From positions 34,290 to 98,289 of the forward strand of contig NZ_WNKS01000016.1 in assembly GCF_009720655.1 (NCBI RefSeq): a DNA stretch of 64,000 nt. Direction: 5' to 3'. Position numbers and translations under genes: made by a program. Shown here one piece after another: positions 47,221-54,889 of the stretch. The notes beneath the pieces were generated by a model. The model saw only the letters and a list, made by a program, of their open reading frames with translations, was not told where the DNA came from and did not search any database. The DNA is from Rhodoblastus acidophilus. Its GTDB lineage: Bacteria; Pseudomonadota; Alphaproteobacteria; Rhizobiales; Beijerinckiaceae. The first letter of the stretch is position 1. Every line of letters begins with the position of its first letter.

Positions 47221-48011
47221 GCGCGGCCCTCGACTACACCCGTCAGGAAATGATGGCCATCGCCACGGGGCGCGAAATCCGCGACGGCGAACTGGCGATC
47301 TTTGGCGTCGGCCTGTCGATGCTCGCCGGCTTCTTCGCCCAAGCGAACCATGCGCCCAATCTGCGCAGCATGACCGAAGGCGGGGTCTACGGCGCGACGC
47401 CGGTCGGCGGCCTGCCCTGGGGGATCGAGTGCAACCGCCTCGCCGTCAACGCCACCAGTTTCACCTCCGCCCTCGATGCCCTCGGCTTTCTGGTCGCGTC
47501 CGGGCGCTGCGATGTCGGCGTGATCGGCGCGGCGCAAGTGGACAAGTTCGGCAACGTCAACACGACCGGCGTCTGGGACGGTGAGATCGGGCCGCACTAT
47601 CGCGCGCCGAAAACGCGATTGCCCGGCGCGGGCGGCGCGAATGACATCGCCTGCGGCGCCAAGCGTTTCATTGTCATGGTGACGCACGAGCCGAAACGGT
47701 TTGCCGAAAAGGCGACCTACATCAGTTCGCCCGGCTATCTCGACGGCGGTCTTTCCCGCGCGAAACAAGGCTTCGTCGGGGGCGGGCCCTCTGCGATCAT
47801 CACCACGCTCGGCATCTTGCGGCCGGAGCCGGACACGAACGAATTCGTGCTCGACGGCTGGTTCCCGTTTTCGAGCGTCGAGGAGATCAAGGCCAACACC
47901 GGCTGGGCGCTGCGCGTCGCCCCCGACGCGCGCGAGATCGCCGCGCCGAGCGAGACCGAACTCGCCAATTTGCGAAAAGTCGATGAGACCGGCGCCTTGC
48001 GGAAAAAATAA
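47217..48011 (+). CDS. Two-component CoA-transferase, beta subunit (GctB/IpdB-like)
   Basis: A 264-residue partner subunit (ELAIFGVGLSMLAGFFAQ, LRSMTEGGVYGATPVGGLPW, DVGVIGAAQVDKFGNVNTTG). The Glu in MTEGG corresponds to the region of the catalytic Glu in GctB. The ATG at 47217 overlaps the alpha-subunit stop. Whether the pair transfers CoA or hydrolyses a substrate cannot be told from sequence. Confidence 0.9.
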   Translation: MSAALDYTRQEMMAIATGREIRDGELAIFGVGLSMLAGFFAQANHAPNLRSMTEGGVYGATPVGGLPWGIECNRLAVNATSFTSALDALGFLVASGRCDVGVIGAAQVDKFGNVNTTGVWDGEIGPHYRAPKTRLPGAGGANDIACGAKRFIVMVTHEPKRFAEKATYISSPGYLDGGLSRAKQGFVGGGPSAIITTLGILRPEPDTNEFVLDGWFPFSSVEEIKANTGWALRVAPDAREIAAPSETELANLRKVDETGALRKK

Positions 48012-48046
48012 TCCCCCCAGATAGTGATTCGACACTGGAGACAGCC

Positions 48047-48832
48047 ATGAACGAGGCTCCCTTGCTGCTGCGTGCCGACGACGCCGGCGTGGTCACGCTG
48101 ACCCTGAACCGGCCGCAGGCGCGCAACGGCCTGTCGCTCGGCCTTTTGCAGGTTTTGCGCGACACGTTGTTCGAACTCGAAGCGGATGCGAGCGCCCGCG
48201 TCGTCATCATCGCCGGCGCCGGCCCGGCTTTTTGCGCGGGACACGACCTCAAGGAGCTGCGCGGCAAAAATTATGACCCCGCCTATGTGGACGAGCTCTT
48301 CGAACTCTGCGCCGAGGTGATGCAGGCGATCGTCAATCTGTCAAAACCGGTGATCGCCCGCGTGCATGGCGTCGCCACGGCGGCCGGCGCGCAGCTCGTC
48401 GCCAGCGCGGACCTCGCCTTCGCCGCTGAGGACGCGCGCTTCGCCACGCCGGGCGTAAACATCGGCCTGTTCTGTTCAACGCCCATGGTGGCGCTGTCGC
48501 GCAATGTCTCGAAAAAGCAGGCGATGCAGATGCTGCTCTCCGGCGACCTGATCGACGCGGAAACGGCGCTGCGTTTCGGCCTGATCAACGAAATCGTTCC
48601 GGCGGCGGACCTGGAATCGCACACGCTCGCTTTCGCGCGCAAAATCGCGTCGAAATCGCCGCTGACCCTCGCCATCGGCAAAAAGGCGTTCTATCGACAA
48701 GCGGAACTGCCGCTTGCCGAGGCCTACGCCTATACGCGCGAGGTCATGGCGGACAATCTGAAGGCGCAGGACGCGCGCGAAGGCATCGGCGCCTTTCTCG
48801 ACAAGCGTCCGCCTGTTTGGACGGGGACATGA
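48047..48832 (+). CDS. Enoyl-CoA hydratase/isomerase family protein (ECHDC3-like)
   Basis: A 261-residue crotonase-fold protein (VTLTLNRPQARNGLSLGLLQ; oxyanion-hole loops FCAGHDLKEL and HGVATAAGAQLVASADLAF). The usual second catalytic Glu region reads ATPGVNIGLFCSTPMVALSR, where the conserved acid of hydratases is replaced, so the reaction may not be simple hydration. DmdD-type crotonases release methanethiol from methylthioacryloyl-CoA, and a thiol elimination would fit the next gene. Confidence 0.88.
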   Translation: MNEAPLLLRADDAGVVTLTLNRPQARNGLSLGLLQVLRDTLFELEADASARVVIIAGAGPAFCAGHDLKELRGKNYDPAYVDELFELCAEVMQAIVNLSKPVIARVHGVATAAGAQLVASADLAFAAEDARFATPGVNIGLFCSTPMVALSRNVSKKQAMQMLLSGDLIDAETALRFGLINEIVPAADLESHTLAFARKIASKSPLTLAIGKKAFYRQAELPLAEAYAYTREVMADNLKAQDAREGIGAFLDKRPPVWTGT

Positions 48833-50619
48833 GCGACCTGCATTATCCCGACGCGCTGATCGCGCGCGTCCTGCGTTCCGTCAACACCATCGCCCTCGTG
48901 GGCGCGAGCGCCAACTGGAACCGGCCCGCCTATTTCGTGATGAAATATATGCAGGGCAAGGGTTATAGGGTCATCCCCGTCAATCCCGGCGCGGCGGGCC
49001 AGACCCTGCTCGGCGAAACGGTGCGCGCCAGCCTTCTCGACGTTCCCGAACCCGTCGACATGGTGCAGGTGTTTCGCCGCTCCGAAGCCGCGCCGCCGAT
49101 TGTCGATGACGCCATCAAAATCGGCGCCAAGGTGGTTTGGATGCAACTGGGCGTGCGCCACGACGCCGCCGCCGCCAAGGCGCGGGACGCCGGCCTCACG
49201 GTGATCATGGACCGCTGCCCGAAAATCGAGTTCGGCCGTTTCGGCGGCGAACTGTCCTGGTCGGGCGTCGATTCCGGCATCATTTCCGCCAAGCGCCGCG
49301 AGCCGCCCAAACCCCCGGTCAAGCCCGCGCGAGAGCAGACCAAACCGGATCGCGCCTTCGGCTTCGAGACCCGCTCGATCCACGCCGGCGCCGCGCCCGA
49401 TCCGACCACGGGCGCGCGCATTACGCCGATCTACCAGACGGCGTCCTATGTGTTCGAGGATGCGGACCAGGCGGCGTCGCTGTTCAACATGCACAGTTTC
49501 GGGCATGTGTATTCGCGCCTGTCCAATCCGACCGTCGCCGTGCTGGAGGAGCGCGTCGCCAGCCTCGAAGGCGGCCGCGCCGCGGTCGCCGCGGCCAGCG
49601 GCCACGCCGCGCAATTCCTCACCTTCTTCACCCTGCTGGAGCCCGGCGACGCATTCATCGCCTCGCGCAATCTCTACGGCGGCTCGCTCATCCAATTCGG
49701 CCTGAGTTTTCGAAAGCTCGGCTGGACCTGCGCCTTCGTCGACCCCACCGATCCCGAAAATTTCCGCAAGGCGCTCACCGAGCGCACCAAGGCGATTTTT
49801 GTTGAAAGCCTCGCCAATCCCGGCGGCATCGTCGTCGATCTGGAGGCGGTGGCGAAGATCGCGCACGAGGCCGGCATCCCGCTGGTGGTCGACAACACCT
49901 TGGCCACCCCGTTCCTGTGCCGCCCCTTTGATTGGGGCGCCGACATCGTCTGCCATTCCACGACCAAATTTTTGGGCGGGCACGGCAATGCGCTCGGCGG
50001 CGTGGTGGTGGAATCGGGAAAGTTCGACTGGGCGAAATCCGGAAAATTCCCGTCCATGGCCGGGCCGGAGCCGGCGTACCATGGCCTGAATTTTTACGAG
50101 ACGTTTGGAGACTTCGGCTTCACCACCAAGGCCCGCGCCGTCGCCCTGCGCGATTTCGGCCCGGCGCTGGCGCCGATGAACGCCTTTCTCACCCTGAACG
50201 GCATCGAGACCCTGCCGCTGCGCATGGAGCGCCATGTCGCCAACGCGCGCGCGGTCGCTGAATTCCTGGCGAGCCACCCCAAGGTCGCCTGGGTGTCTTA
50301 CGCGGGCCTGCCCACAAGCCCATTTCACCAGTTGTCGCGGAAGTATCTGCCGAAGGGGTCGGGCGCGGTTTTCACCTTCGGCGCCAAGGGCGGTTATGAG
50401 GCGGGGATTGCGCTGGTCGAGCGCGTAAACCTGTTCTCGCATCTCGCCAATATCGGCGACACCCGCAGTCTGATCCTGCATCCCGCCAGCACCACGCACC
50501 GGCAATTGACGGACGCGCAGCGCCTCGCCGCAGGCGCCGGACCGGACGTGATCCGCCTTTCGGTTGGCCTCGAAACCGTCGAGGATCTCATCGCCGATCT
50601 GGACCAGGCCCTCGCATGA
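48829..50619 (+). CDS. Fused CoA-binding domain and O-acetylhomoserine sulfhydrylase
   Basis: A 596-residue protein. Residues 1-150 are a CoA-binding (YccU-like) Rossmann domain (TIALVGASANWNRPAYFVMK, YRVIPVNPG, MDRCPKIEFGR). A Pro/Lys linker (about 155-175) leads to a PLP enzyme of the O-acetylhomoserine sulfhydrylase family with PLP Lys380 (CHSTTKFLGGHGNALGG). Such enzymes join sulfide or methanethiol to O-acetylhomoserine. Starting at ATG 48829 it overlaps the hydratase stop. The fusion suggests substrate handover from a CoA thioester. Confidence 0.9.
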   Translation: MSDLHYPDALIARVLRSVNTIALVGASANWNRPAYFVMKYMQGKGYRVIPVNPGAAGQTLLGETVRASLLDVPEPVDMVQVFRRSEAAPPIVDDAIKIGAKVVWMQLGVRHDAAAAKARDAGLTVIMDRCPKIEFGRFGGELSWSGVDSGIISAKRREPPKPPVKPAREQTKPDRAFGFETRSIHAGAAPDPTTGARITPIYQTASYVFEDADQAASLFNMHSFGHVYSRLSNPTVAVLEERVASLEGGRAAVAAASGHAAQFLTFFTLLEPGDAFIASRNLYGGSLIQFGLSFRKLGWTCAFVDPTDPENFRKALTERTKAIFVESLANPGGIVVDLEAVAKIAHEAGIPLVVDNTLATPFLCRPFDWGADIVCHSTTKFLGGHGNALGGVVVESGKFDWAKSGKFPSMAGPEPAYHGLNFYETFGDFGFTTKARAVALRDFGPALAPMNAFLTLNGIETLPLRMERHVANARAVAEFLASHPKVAWVSYAGLPTSPFHQLSRKYLPKGSGAVFTFGAKGGYEAGIALVERVNLFSHLANIGDTRSLILHPASTTHRQLTDAQRLAAGAGPDVIRLSVGLETVEDLIADLDQALA

Positions 50620-50741
50620 GCGACGCCCACGTCGCCTGACCCGGCGCGCTCCAAGGCCGCGAGAAAATCGCTCTCGCGATTGACAGTCTATTAAAAACAT
50701 ATTCTAAATAAACTAATCTTGCCATTCACGGGAGAAGTGCG

Positions 50742-51272
50742 ATGGATCGCATCGACCTGCAAATTTTGAAAATTCTCCAGGAAGACGCCACGGTCACGGT
50801 GGCCGACATTTCCGCCAGGGTCGCGCTTTCCCCGACGCCCTGCTGGAAGCGCATCCAGAAGATGGAGACGCTCGGAATCCTGCAAAAGCGCGTGGCGCTG
50901 GTCGCTGCGCCCCTCGTCGGTCTCGGCCTCACGGTGCACATTTCGATCCAGGCCGGGGACCACTCCGCCGACAAGCTTGAAAGTTTCGTGCGCGTGGTTT
51001 CCGCCATGCCGGAAGTGGTCGAATTCAGTCGTCTCGCGGGCGACGTCGATTATGCGCTCAAGGTCGTCACCACTGACATTTCCGCCTACGATGCGTTTTA
51101 CAAGCGTCTGACGGCCGTCGTGCCGCTGCGCAGCGTAACCTCACGGTTCGAATTGCAGAAGATCAAGTCGACGACGTCTCTGCCGCTCAACATCATCCAT
51201 GACGCGGAAATCGGGCGCGCCGCCGCCGTTGCGGTTTCGTCGCAGCGAGTCGTGGCCCTGAGGCCGGTTTGA
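50742..51272 (+). CDS. Lrp/AsnC-family regulator
   Basis: A 176-residue protein: HTH (MDRIDLQILKILQEDATVTV, LSPTPCWKRIQKMETLGIL) and a C-terminal RAM/AsnC ligand domain (EVVEFSRLAGDVDYALKVVT). Such proteins sense amino acids. It lies between the OAH sulfhydrylase fusion and an amino-acid permease and may control either. An AT-rich promoter with TGACAGTCTATTAAAA precedes it. Confidence 0.93.
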   Translation: MDRIDLQILKILQEDATVTVADISARVALSPTPCWKRIQKMETLGILQKRVALVAAPLVGLGLTVHISIQAGDHSADKLESFVRVVSAMPEVVEFSRLAGDVDYALKVVTTDISAYDAFYKRLTAVVPLRSVTSRFELQKIKSTTSLPLNIIHDAEIGRAAAVAVSSQRVVALRPV

Positions 51273-51644
51273 ACCGGCAAGGGCTGGCTCTGGCTTGCAT
51301 CGAGACAATCCGGTAATTCCATCTTTATTTTCATGGTTCCGGGAACAGAAATTCCTTCTAGTTGAAATGAATATCTATAATGCCAATTATTTTCGCACTC
51401 CGCGCTGAGTGAAGATTTATCAAGTGAATGAATTCACTGACAAAATGTGTCGTGGATGCTTGAATGAGTCTATGTGAATTCGGCCATGTCATTAAATTGA
51501 CACGTGCGCACCGTGACCATAACTATAATCCCCAACACTATGAATTTGCTGGAAAGACCTGACATTCCTGCCTCCGCGGCCGGCGTGAAAGGGGTGTCGC
51601 GTCCCGATGGAGAGTGGCTCGCGAATACGACAGGAATTTTGCTC
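51273..51644. promoter_or_regulatory. AT-rich promoter region of the permease gene
   Basis: About 370 bases, AT-rich between 51300 and 51500. It contains the dyad GTGAAT-GA-ATTCAC (51424-51437), a possible operator for the adjacent Lrp-type regulator. In-frame starts upstream of 51645 lack support. Confidence 0.45.
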
Positions 51645-53093
51645 ATGACGCTTCCCACCGAGCAGAGCGCGCACGTCATCCCTGGCGCAACGTCGGGGCT
51701 CAAGGCGCAATGCCTCAGCTATATCGAAGTCCTGGCGCAGTCGGTCTCGGTCATCGCGCCCTCGACGGTGCCTGCCGCCGTTCTCGGCCTGATTTACGCG
51801 TCTTCGGGAAACGGAACCTGGCTGAGCTTCCTGATCGGCATGATCGGGCTGGTGCTGGTCAGCGTCAACATCAACCTGTTCGCGCGCAGGTCCGCGTCGG
51901 CGGGATCGCTCTACAGCTACATCGTCCAGGGCCTCGGCCCCACCGCCGGCGTGCTCGGCGGCTGGGCGCTGCTGTTCGGCTATCTGTTTACCGGCATGTC
52001 GACGCTGTGCGGTTTCGTCGCGACCTCCAAGGGCCTGTTCGGCTCGGTCGGCCTGGCGCCGCCTTCGTGGCTGATCTTCCTGGTCACCACGGCGCTGGCC
52101 GGCGCTGTCGCCTGCCGCGATGTGAAAATGTCGGCCAAGTCCATGCTCGCCTTCGAAGGCGCGGCCGTCGCCGCCGTCCTCGCCTTGGGGATCGTGATCT
52201 GGCGCGCCCACGGCTTCGCGCTCGACTCCGATCAGTTGACGCTTCAAGGGGCCTCGCCAGGCGGCGTGATGGCGGGCGTGGCGCTGGTGGTGTTCGCCTT
52301 TTCCGGTTTCGAGAGTTCGACAGCGCTGGGCGAGGAGGCGCGCGACCCCCTGCGCGCCATCCCGAGATCGGTGGTGCAGAGCGTGATCATTTCGGGCGCC
52401 ATTTTCATCTTCATGGCCTATGTGGTCATCCTCGGCTTCCGCGGTCTGCCCGACGACCTCGCCAAGTCTGAAGCGCCGCTGCTGTTGCTGTCCAACGTGC
52501 TCGGCGTGGGCTGGCTGGGCGTGTTCATCACCATCGGAATCCTGCTCAGCTTCTTCTCCTGCACGCTGGCCTCGATCAACGCCACGGCGCGCATCGTCTT
52601 CGCCATGGCGCGCAACGGCGTCGCGCCGCGCTGGCTCGGCGCCGTCCACAAGACCAATCGCACGCCTTGGCTGGCCATCGGCTTCGTCACGCTGGCGACC
52701 TTTGTCGTCGCCTTCGCCCCCACCCAGTTCGGCGTCGGCGAATTCGAGGCCCAGGGCTATTTCGGCACGCTCTGCGCCTTCGGTTTCCTCTCGACCTATG
52801 TGCTGGTTTCGCTGGCGGCGCCCGCCTATCTGCGCAAGCAGGGCAAGCTCACCCGCCGCGCGATCGTGCTCGGCGAACTCGCCGCCGGCTTCATGATCAT
52901 CCCCTTTCTCGGCGCGGTGGGCCTTCCCGGCAGCGAGCTGTTCCCGCCGCCGGCCTTCCCCAACAACATTCTGGTGTGGGTGTTCGTCGCCTACATGACC
53001 GTCGGCGCGGTCTGGCTGTTCCGCCTGCGTCGGCTCAAGGCGGCGCCGCTCGACCAGATTTTTGAAGAAAACTCGGTCTCCCAGGGAAAGTGA
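51645..53093 (+). CDS. APC-superfamily amino acid permease
   Basis: A 482-residue protein with about twelve membrane segments (VSVIAPSTVPAAVLGLIYAS; FAFSGFESSTALGEEARDP is the APC signature region). It probably imports an amino acid or an amine. The ATG at 51645 with AGGA nine bases upstream gives the normal N-terminus; an ORF start 47 codons earlier would add a non-homologous leader. The neighbouring Lrp regulator suggests amino-acid control. Confidence 0.9.
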   Translation: MTLPTEQSAHVIPGATSGLKAQCLSYIEVLAQSVSVIAPSTVPAAVLGLIYASSGNGTWLSFLIGMIGLVLVSVNINLFARRSASAGSLYSYIVQGLGPTAGVLGGWALLFGYLFTGMSTLCGFVATSKGLFGSVGLAPPSWLIFLVTTALAGAVACRDVKMSAKSMLAFEGAAVAAVLALGIVIWRAHGFALDSDQLTLQGASPGGVMAGVALVVFAFSGFESSTALGEEARDPLRAIPRSVVQSVIISGAIFIFMAYVVILGFRGLPDDLAKSEAPLLLLSNVLGVGWLGVFITIGILLSFFSCTLASINATARIVFAMARNGVAPRWLGAVHKTNRTPWLAIGFVTLATFVVAFAPTQFGVGEFEAQGYFGTLCAFGFLSTYVLVSLAAPAYLRKQGKLTRRAIVLGELAAGFMIIPFLGAVGLPGSELFPPPAFPNNILVWVFVAYMTVGAVWLFRLRRLKAAPLDQIFEENSVSQGK

Positions 53094-53161
53094 CCGGGCG
53101 ATCCGACGGAATCGGGGAGAAAAGGTTCCACAGTCCCGGAACCGCAGATCAGGAGAAGACC

Positions 53162-53623
53162 ATGGGTTCGCACAAGAAATCCGAACATCACGATGAAGCC
53201 GCCGAGGCCGCTCACGACCCGGCCGTTCACGCCGAGGCACCCGCCGAAACGGTCGCCGCAGAAACCTTGGCCGGCGAGAGCAAGTCGGCGCTGAGCGACG
53301 CTCTTCACGGCGCCGCAGGAACGGTGCGCAATGCGGCGACCCAGGTCGGCGCCACGGCGAAGACGGCGGCCCACAAGGTCGGCGGCGCCGCCAACACCGG
53401 CGCCTATCGCCTCGCCTACGGTCTCGCCTATGGCGTCGTCTTCACCGGCGTCTTCCTCGTCGAACTACTGCCGCAGAACAATGTGTTCCGCCGCGGTTTT
53501 GAAGACGGCGCCGAGGAAGGTTTCGACGCCGCCATCGCCAAGGCCGAAGCGCGCAAGACGCGCGCGAGCAACGGCGACGAAGAGGAGCTGGTCTTCGACG
53601 ACGCGGTTCCGGCCGCCGTCTGA
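53162..53623 (+). CDS. Small GxxxG membrane protein, paralogue 1 (unknown family)
   Basis: 153 residues. A polar His/Glu/Ala-rich N-terminus is followed by an amphipathic Ala/Gly stretch (40-80). A single hydrophobic segment with GxxxG (YGLAYGVVFTGVFLVELLP, 86-104) and an acidic tail end the protein. Residues 69-127 are nearly identical to those of the gene at 62178 (TAAH..GAYR.AYG..GVVF, VFLVELLP.NNVFRRG, EDGAE.GFDAAIAK). AGGAG precedes the ATG. I do not recognise the family; the gene lies at the left end of the P-type ATPase region. Confidence 0.8.
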   Translation: MGSHKKSEHHDEAAEAAHDPAVHAEAPAETVAAETLAGESKSALSDALHGAAGTVRNAATQVGATAKTAAHKVGGAANTGAYRLAYGLAYGVVFTGVFLVELLPQNNVFRRGFEDGAEEGFDAAIAKAEARKTRASNGDEEELVFDDAVPAAV

Positions 53624-53713
53624 GGGGAGTAGGCGGCGCAGCAGAGGCCTGCGCCGCCCTTGGCGTCGCAATCCCGCTGGGGCGCCGCTTTCGCCGCCAA
53701 GGGTGACATCGCC

Positions 53714-54583
53714 ATGAAGAGAATTCTGCTTTCCGCTCTCATCCTCGGCCTGACGGCGCAGCCCGGGCGCGCCGAGGACGCGGCCCCCGCGCCCGACAAG
53801 AGCGGCTACACTTTGTTCAATCCGACGCCGCCCGACGCCATGCGTCCGTTCACGCCGGAAATGCCAACAAAAATCCTGAACCCTTTTACGGTCGACGCCG
53901 GCCATGTCCAGATCGACGGCGATCTCGTCAATTATGCCCACACCAATATGGGCGACCTGCGCGCGCAGGGGTTTCAGATCACGGACGCGGTCTACAAGCT
54001 CGGCCTGACCAGCTCGCTCGATTTCGAGATTTCGCCAAACGGCTATCAGACGTTTGAGGCGCGCGACCGGCGCGCCGGCGCCTTGAGCGACCGCGCCTAC
54101 GGCTTCGGCGACCTGGTGCTCAAAGCCAAGCTCAATCTGGTCGGCAATGAAGGCGGCGATTTCGCGCTGGCGCTCGTCCCCTATGTCAAGCTGCCCACCG
54201 CCGCGCGCGGGCTGGGCAACGGGGCGACCGAAGCAGCCTTGGCCGTCCCCGCGCAATTCAACCTGCCCTCGGATTTCACCCTCGCCGTGCAGACCGAGAT
54301 CGACGCCCTGAAGCGGACGGAGGCGCCCGGCTATTTCACGAGTTTCGTCAATCTCGTGAACCTCGGCCATCCCTTGCCGTTCATCAGCAAGGATTTGAGC
54401 GCGGCGATCGAGCTTTATTCGGCCGTGGGAACCGACCGGGCCGCGCCGCCGGTCTACACGTTCGACGTCGGCCTCGCCTATCTGCTGGCGGCGAATGTGC
54501 AGCTCGACGCGGGCGCGAATTTCGGCCTCAATAAATACGCGCCCAATCTCAATGTCTACGCGGGCGGCACTGTGCGCTACTGA
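53714..54583 (+). CDS. Outer-membrane beta-barrel-like protein (PF13557/MetA-pathway-like)
   Basis: 289 residues with a signal peptide (MKRILLSALILGLTAQPGRA, then ED). Alternating strands follow, such as VDAGHVQIDGDLVNYAHT and GFGDLVLKAKLNLVG, to a C-terminal aromatic end GGTVRY. This resembles outer-membrane transporters annotated 'MetA-pathway of phenol degradation'. The cargo is unknown. It is convergent with the degenerate ATPase gene. The ATG at 53714 places the signal peptide at the very start. Confidence 0.75.
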   Translation: MKRILLSALILGLTAQPGRAEDAAPAPDKSGYTLFNPTPPDAMRPFTPEMPTKILNPFTVDAGHVQIDGDLVNYAHTNMGDLRAQGFQITDAVYKLGLTSSLDFEISPNGYQTFEARDRRAGALSDRAYGFGDLVLKAKLNLVGNEGGDFALALVPYVKLPTAARGLGNGATEAALAVPAQFNLPSDFTLAVQTEIDALKRTEAPGYFTSFVNLVNLGHPLPFISKDLSAAIELYSAVGTDRAAPPVYTFDVGLAYLLAANVQLDAGANFGLNKYAPNLNVYAGGTVRY

Positions 54584-54594
54584 GGGCCAACCCG

Positions 54595-54613
54595 AAGCCC
54601 GTCGGGGCTTTTT
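54595..54613 (+). terminator. Intrinsic terminator after the beta-barrel gene
   Basis: AAGCCC (54595-54600), loop GTCG, GGGCTT (54605-54610), then TTT. A short but perfect stem, 12 bases after the stop codon. Confidence 0.75.
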
Positions 54614-54750
54614 CCCTTTCAGACGGATCAAGGCCCCGAGGGTGACGGAGGGGGCGAAGCTCGAACCACAATTTTCTGTTCGGCGACGCCCGTTGGCCCA
54701 ACGCGCGCTTGCTTGCTCGTCTTGACGCCTCTTAAGCTCGGGCGCAAAAG

Positions 54751-54783
54751 CCCCCGGAGAGGCCGGTATTGCTTCTCCAGGGG
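54751..54783 (-). terminator. Hairpin between convergent genes
   Basis: CCCCCGGAGA (54751-54760) pairs with TCTCCAGGGG (54774-54783) at nine of ten positions. It lies between the convergent transcripts and may stop the minus-strand transcript that carries the 27-residue frame and the degenerate ATPase. Confidence 0.5.
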
Positions 54784-54792
54784 AGGGCGCGC

Positions 54793-54876
54793 TCACACCA
54801 GATCGTAATTCGCGATCACCGCGATCGCCGCGCCGCTGGCGACGATCGCGCCGAGATTGAGCCAGGGAATGCGCAT
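54793..54876 (-). CDS. Possible 27-residue single-helix membrane microprotein
   Basis: An open frame encodes MRIPWLNLGAIVASGAA then IAVIANYDLV: one hydrophobic helix with a positive N-terminus. The ATG is 13 bases after the stop of the degenerate ATPase and has GGAG at a good distance. The product is too short to assign, but position and ribosome site suggest it is the last gene of that transcript. Confidence 0.4.
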   Translation of the reverse strand: MRIPWLNLGAIVASGAAIAVIANYDLV

Positions 54877-54889
54877 GCAAAACTCCGTG

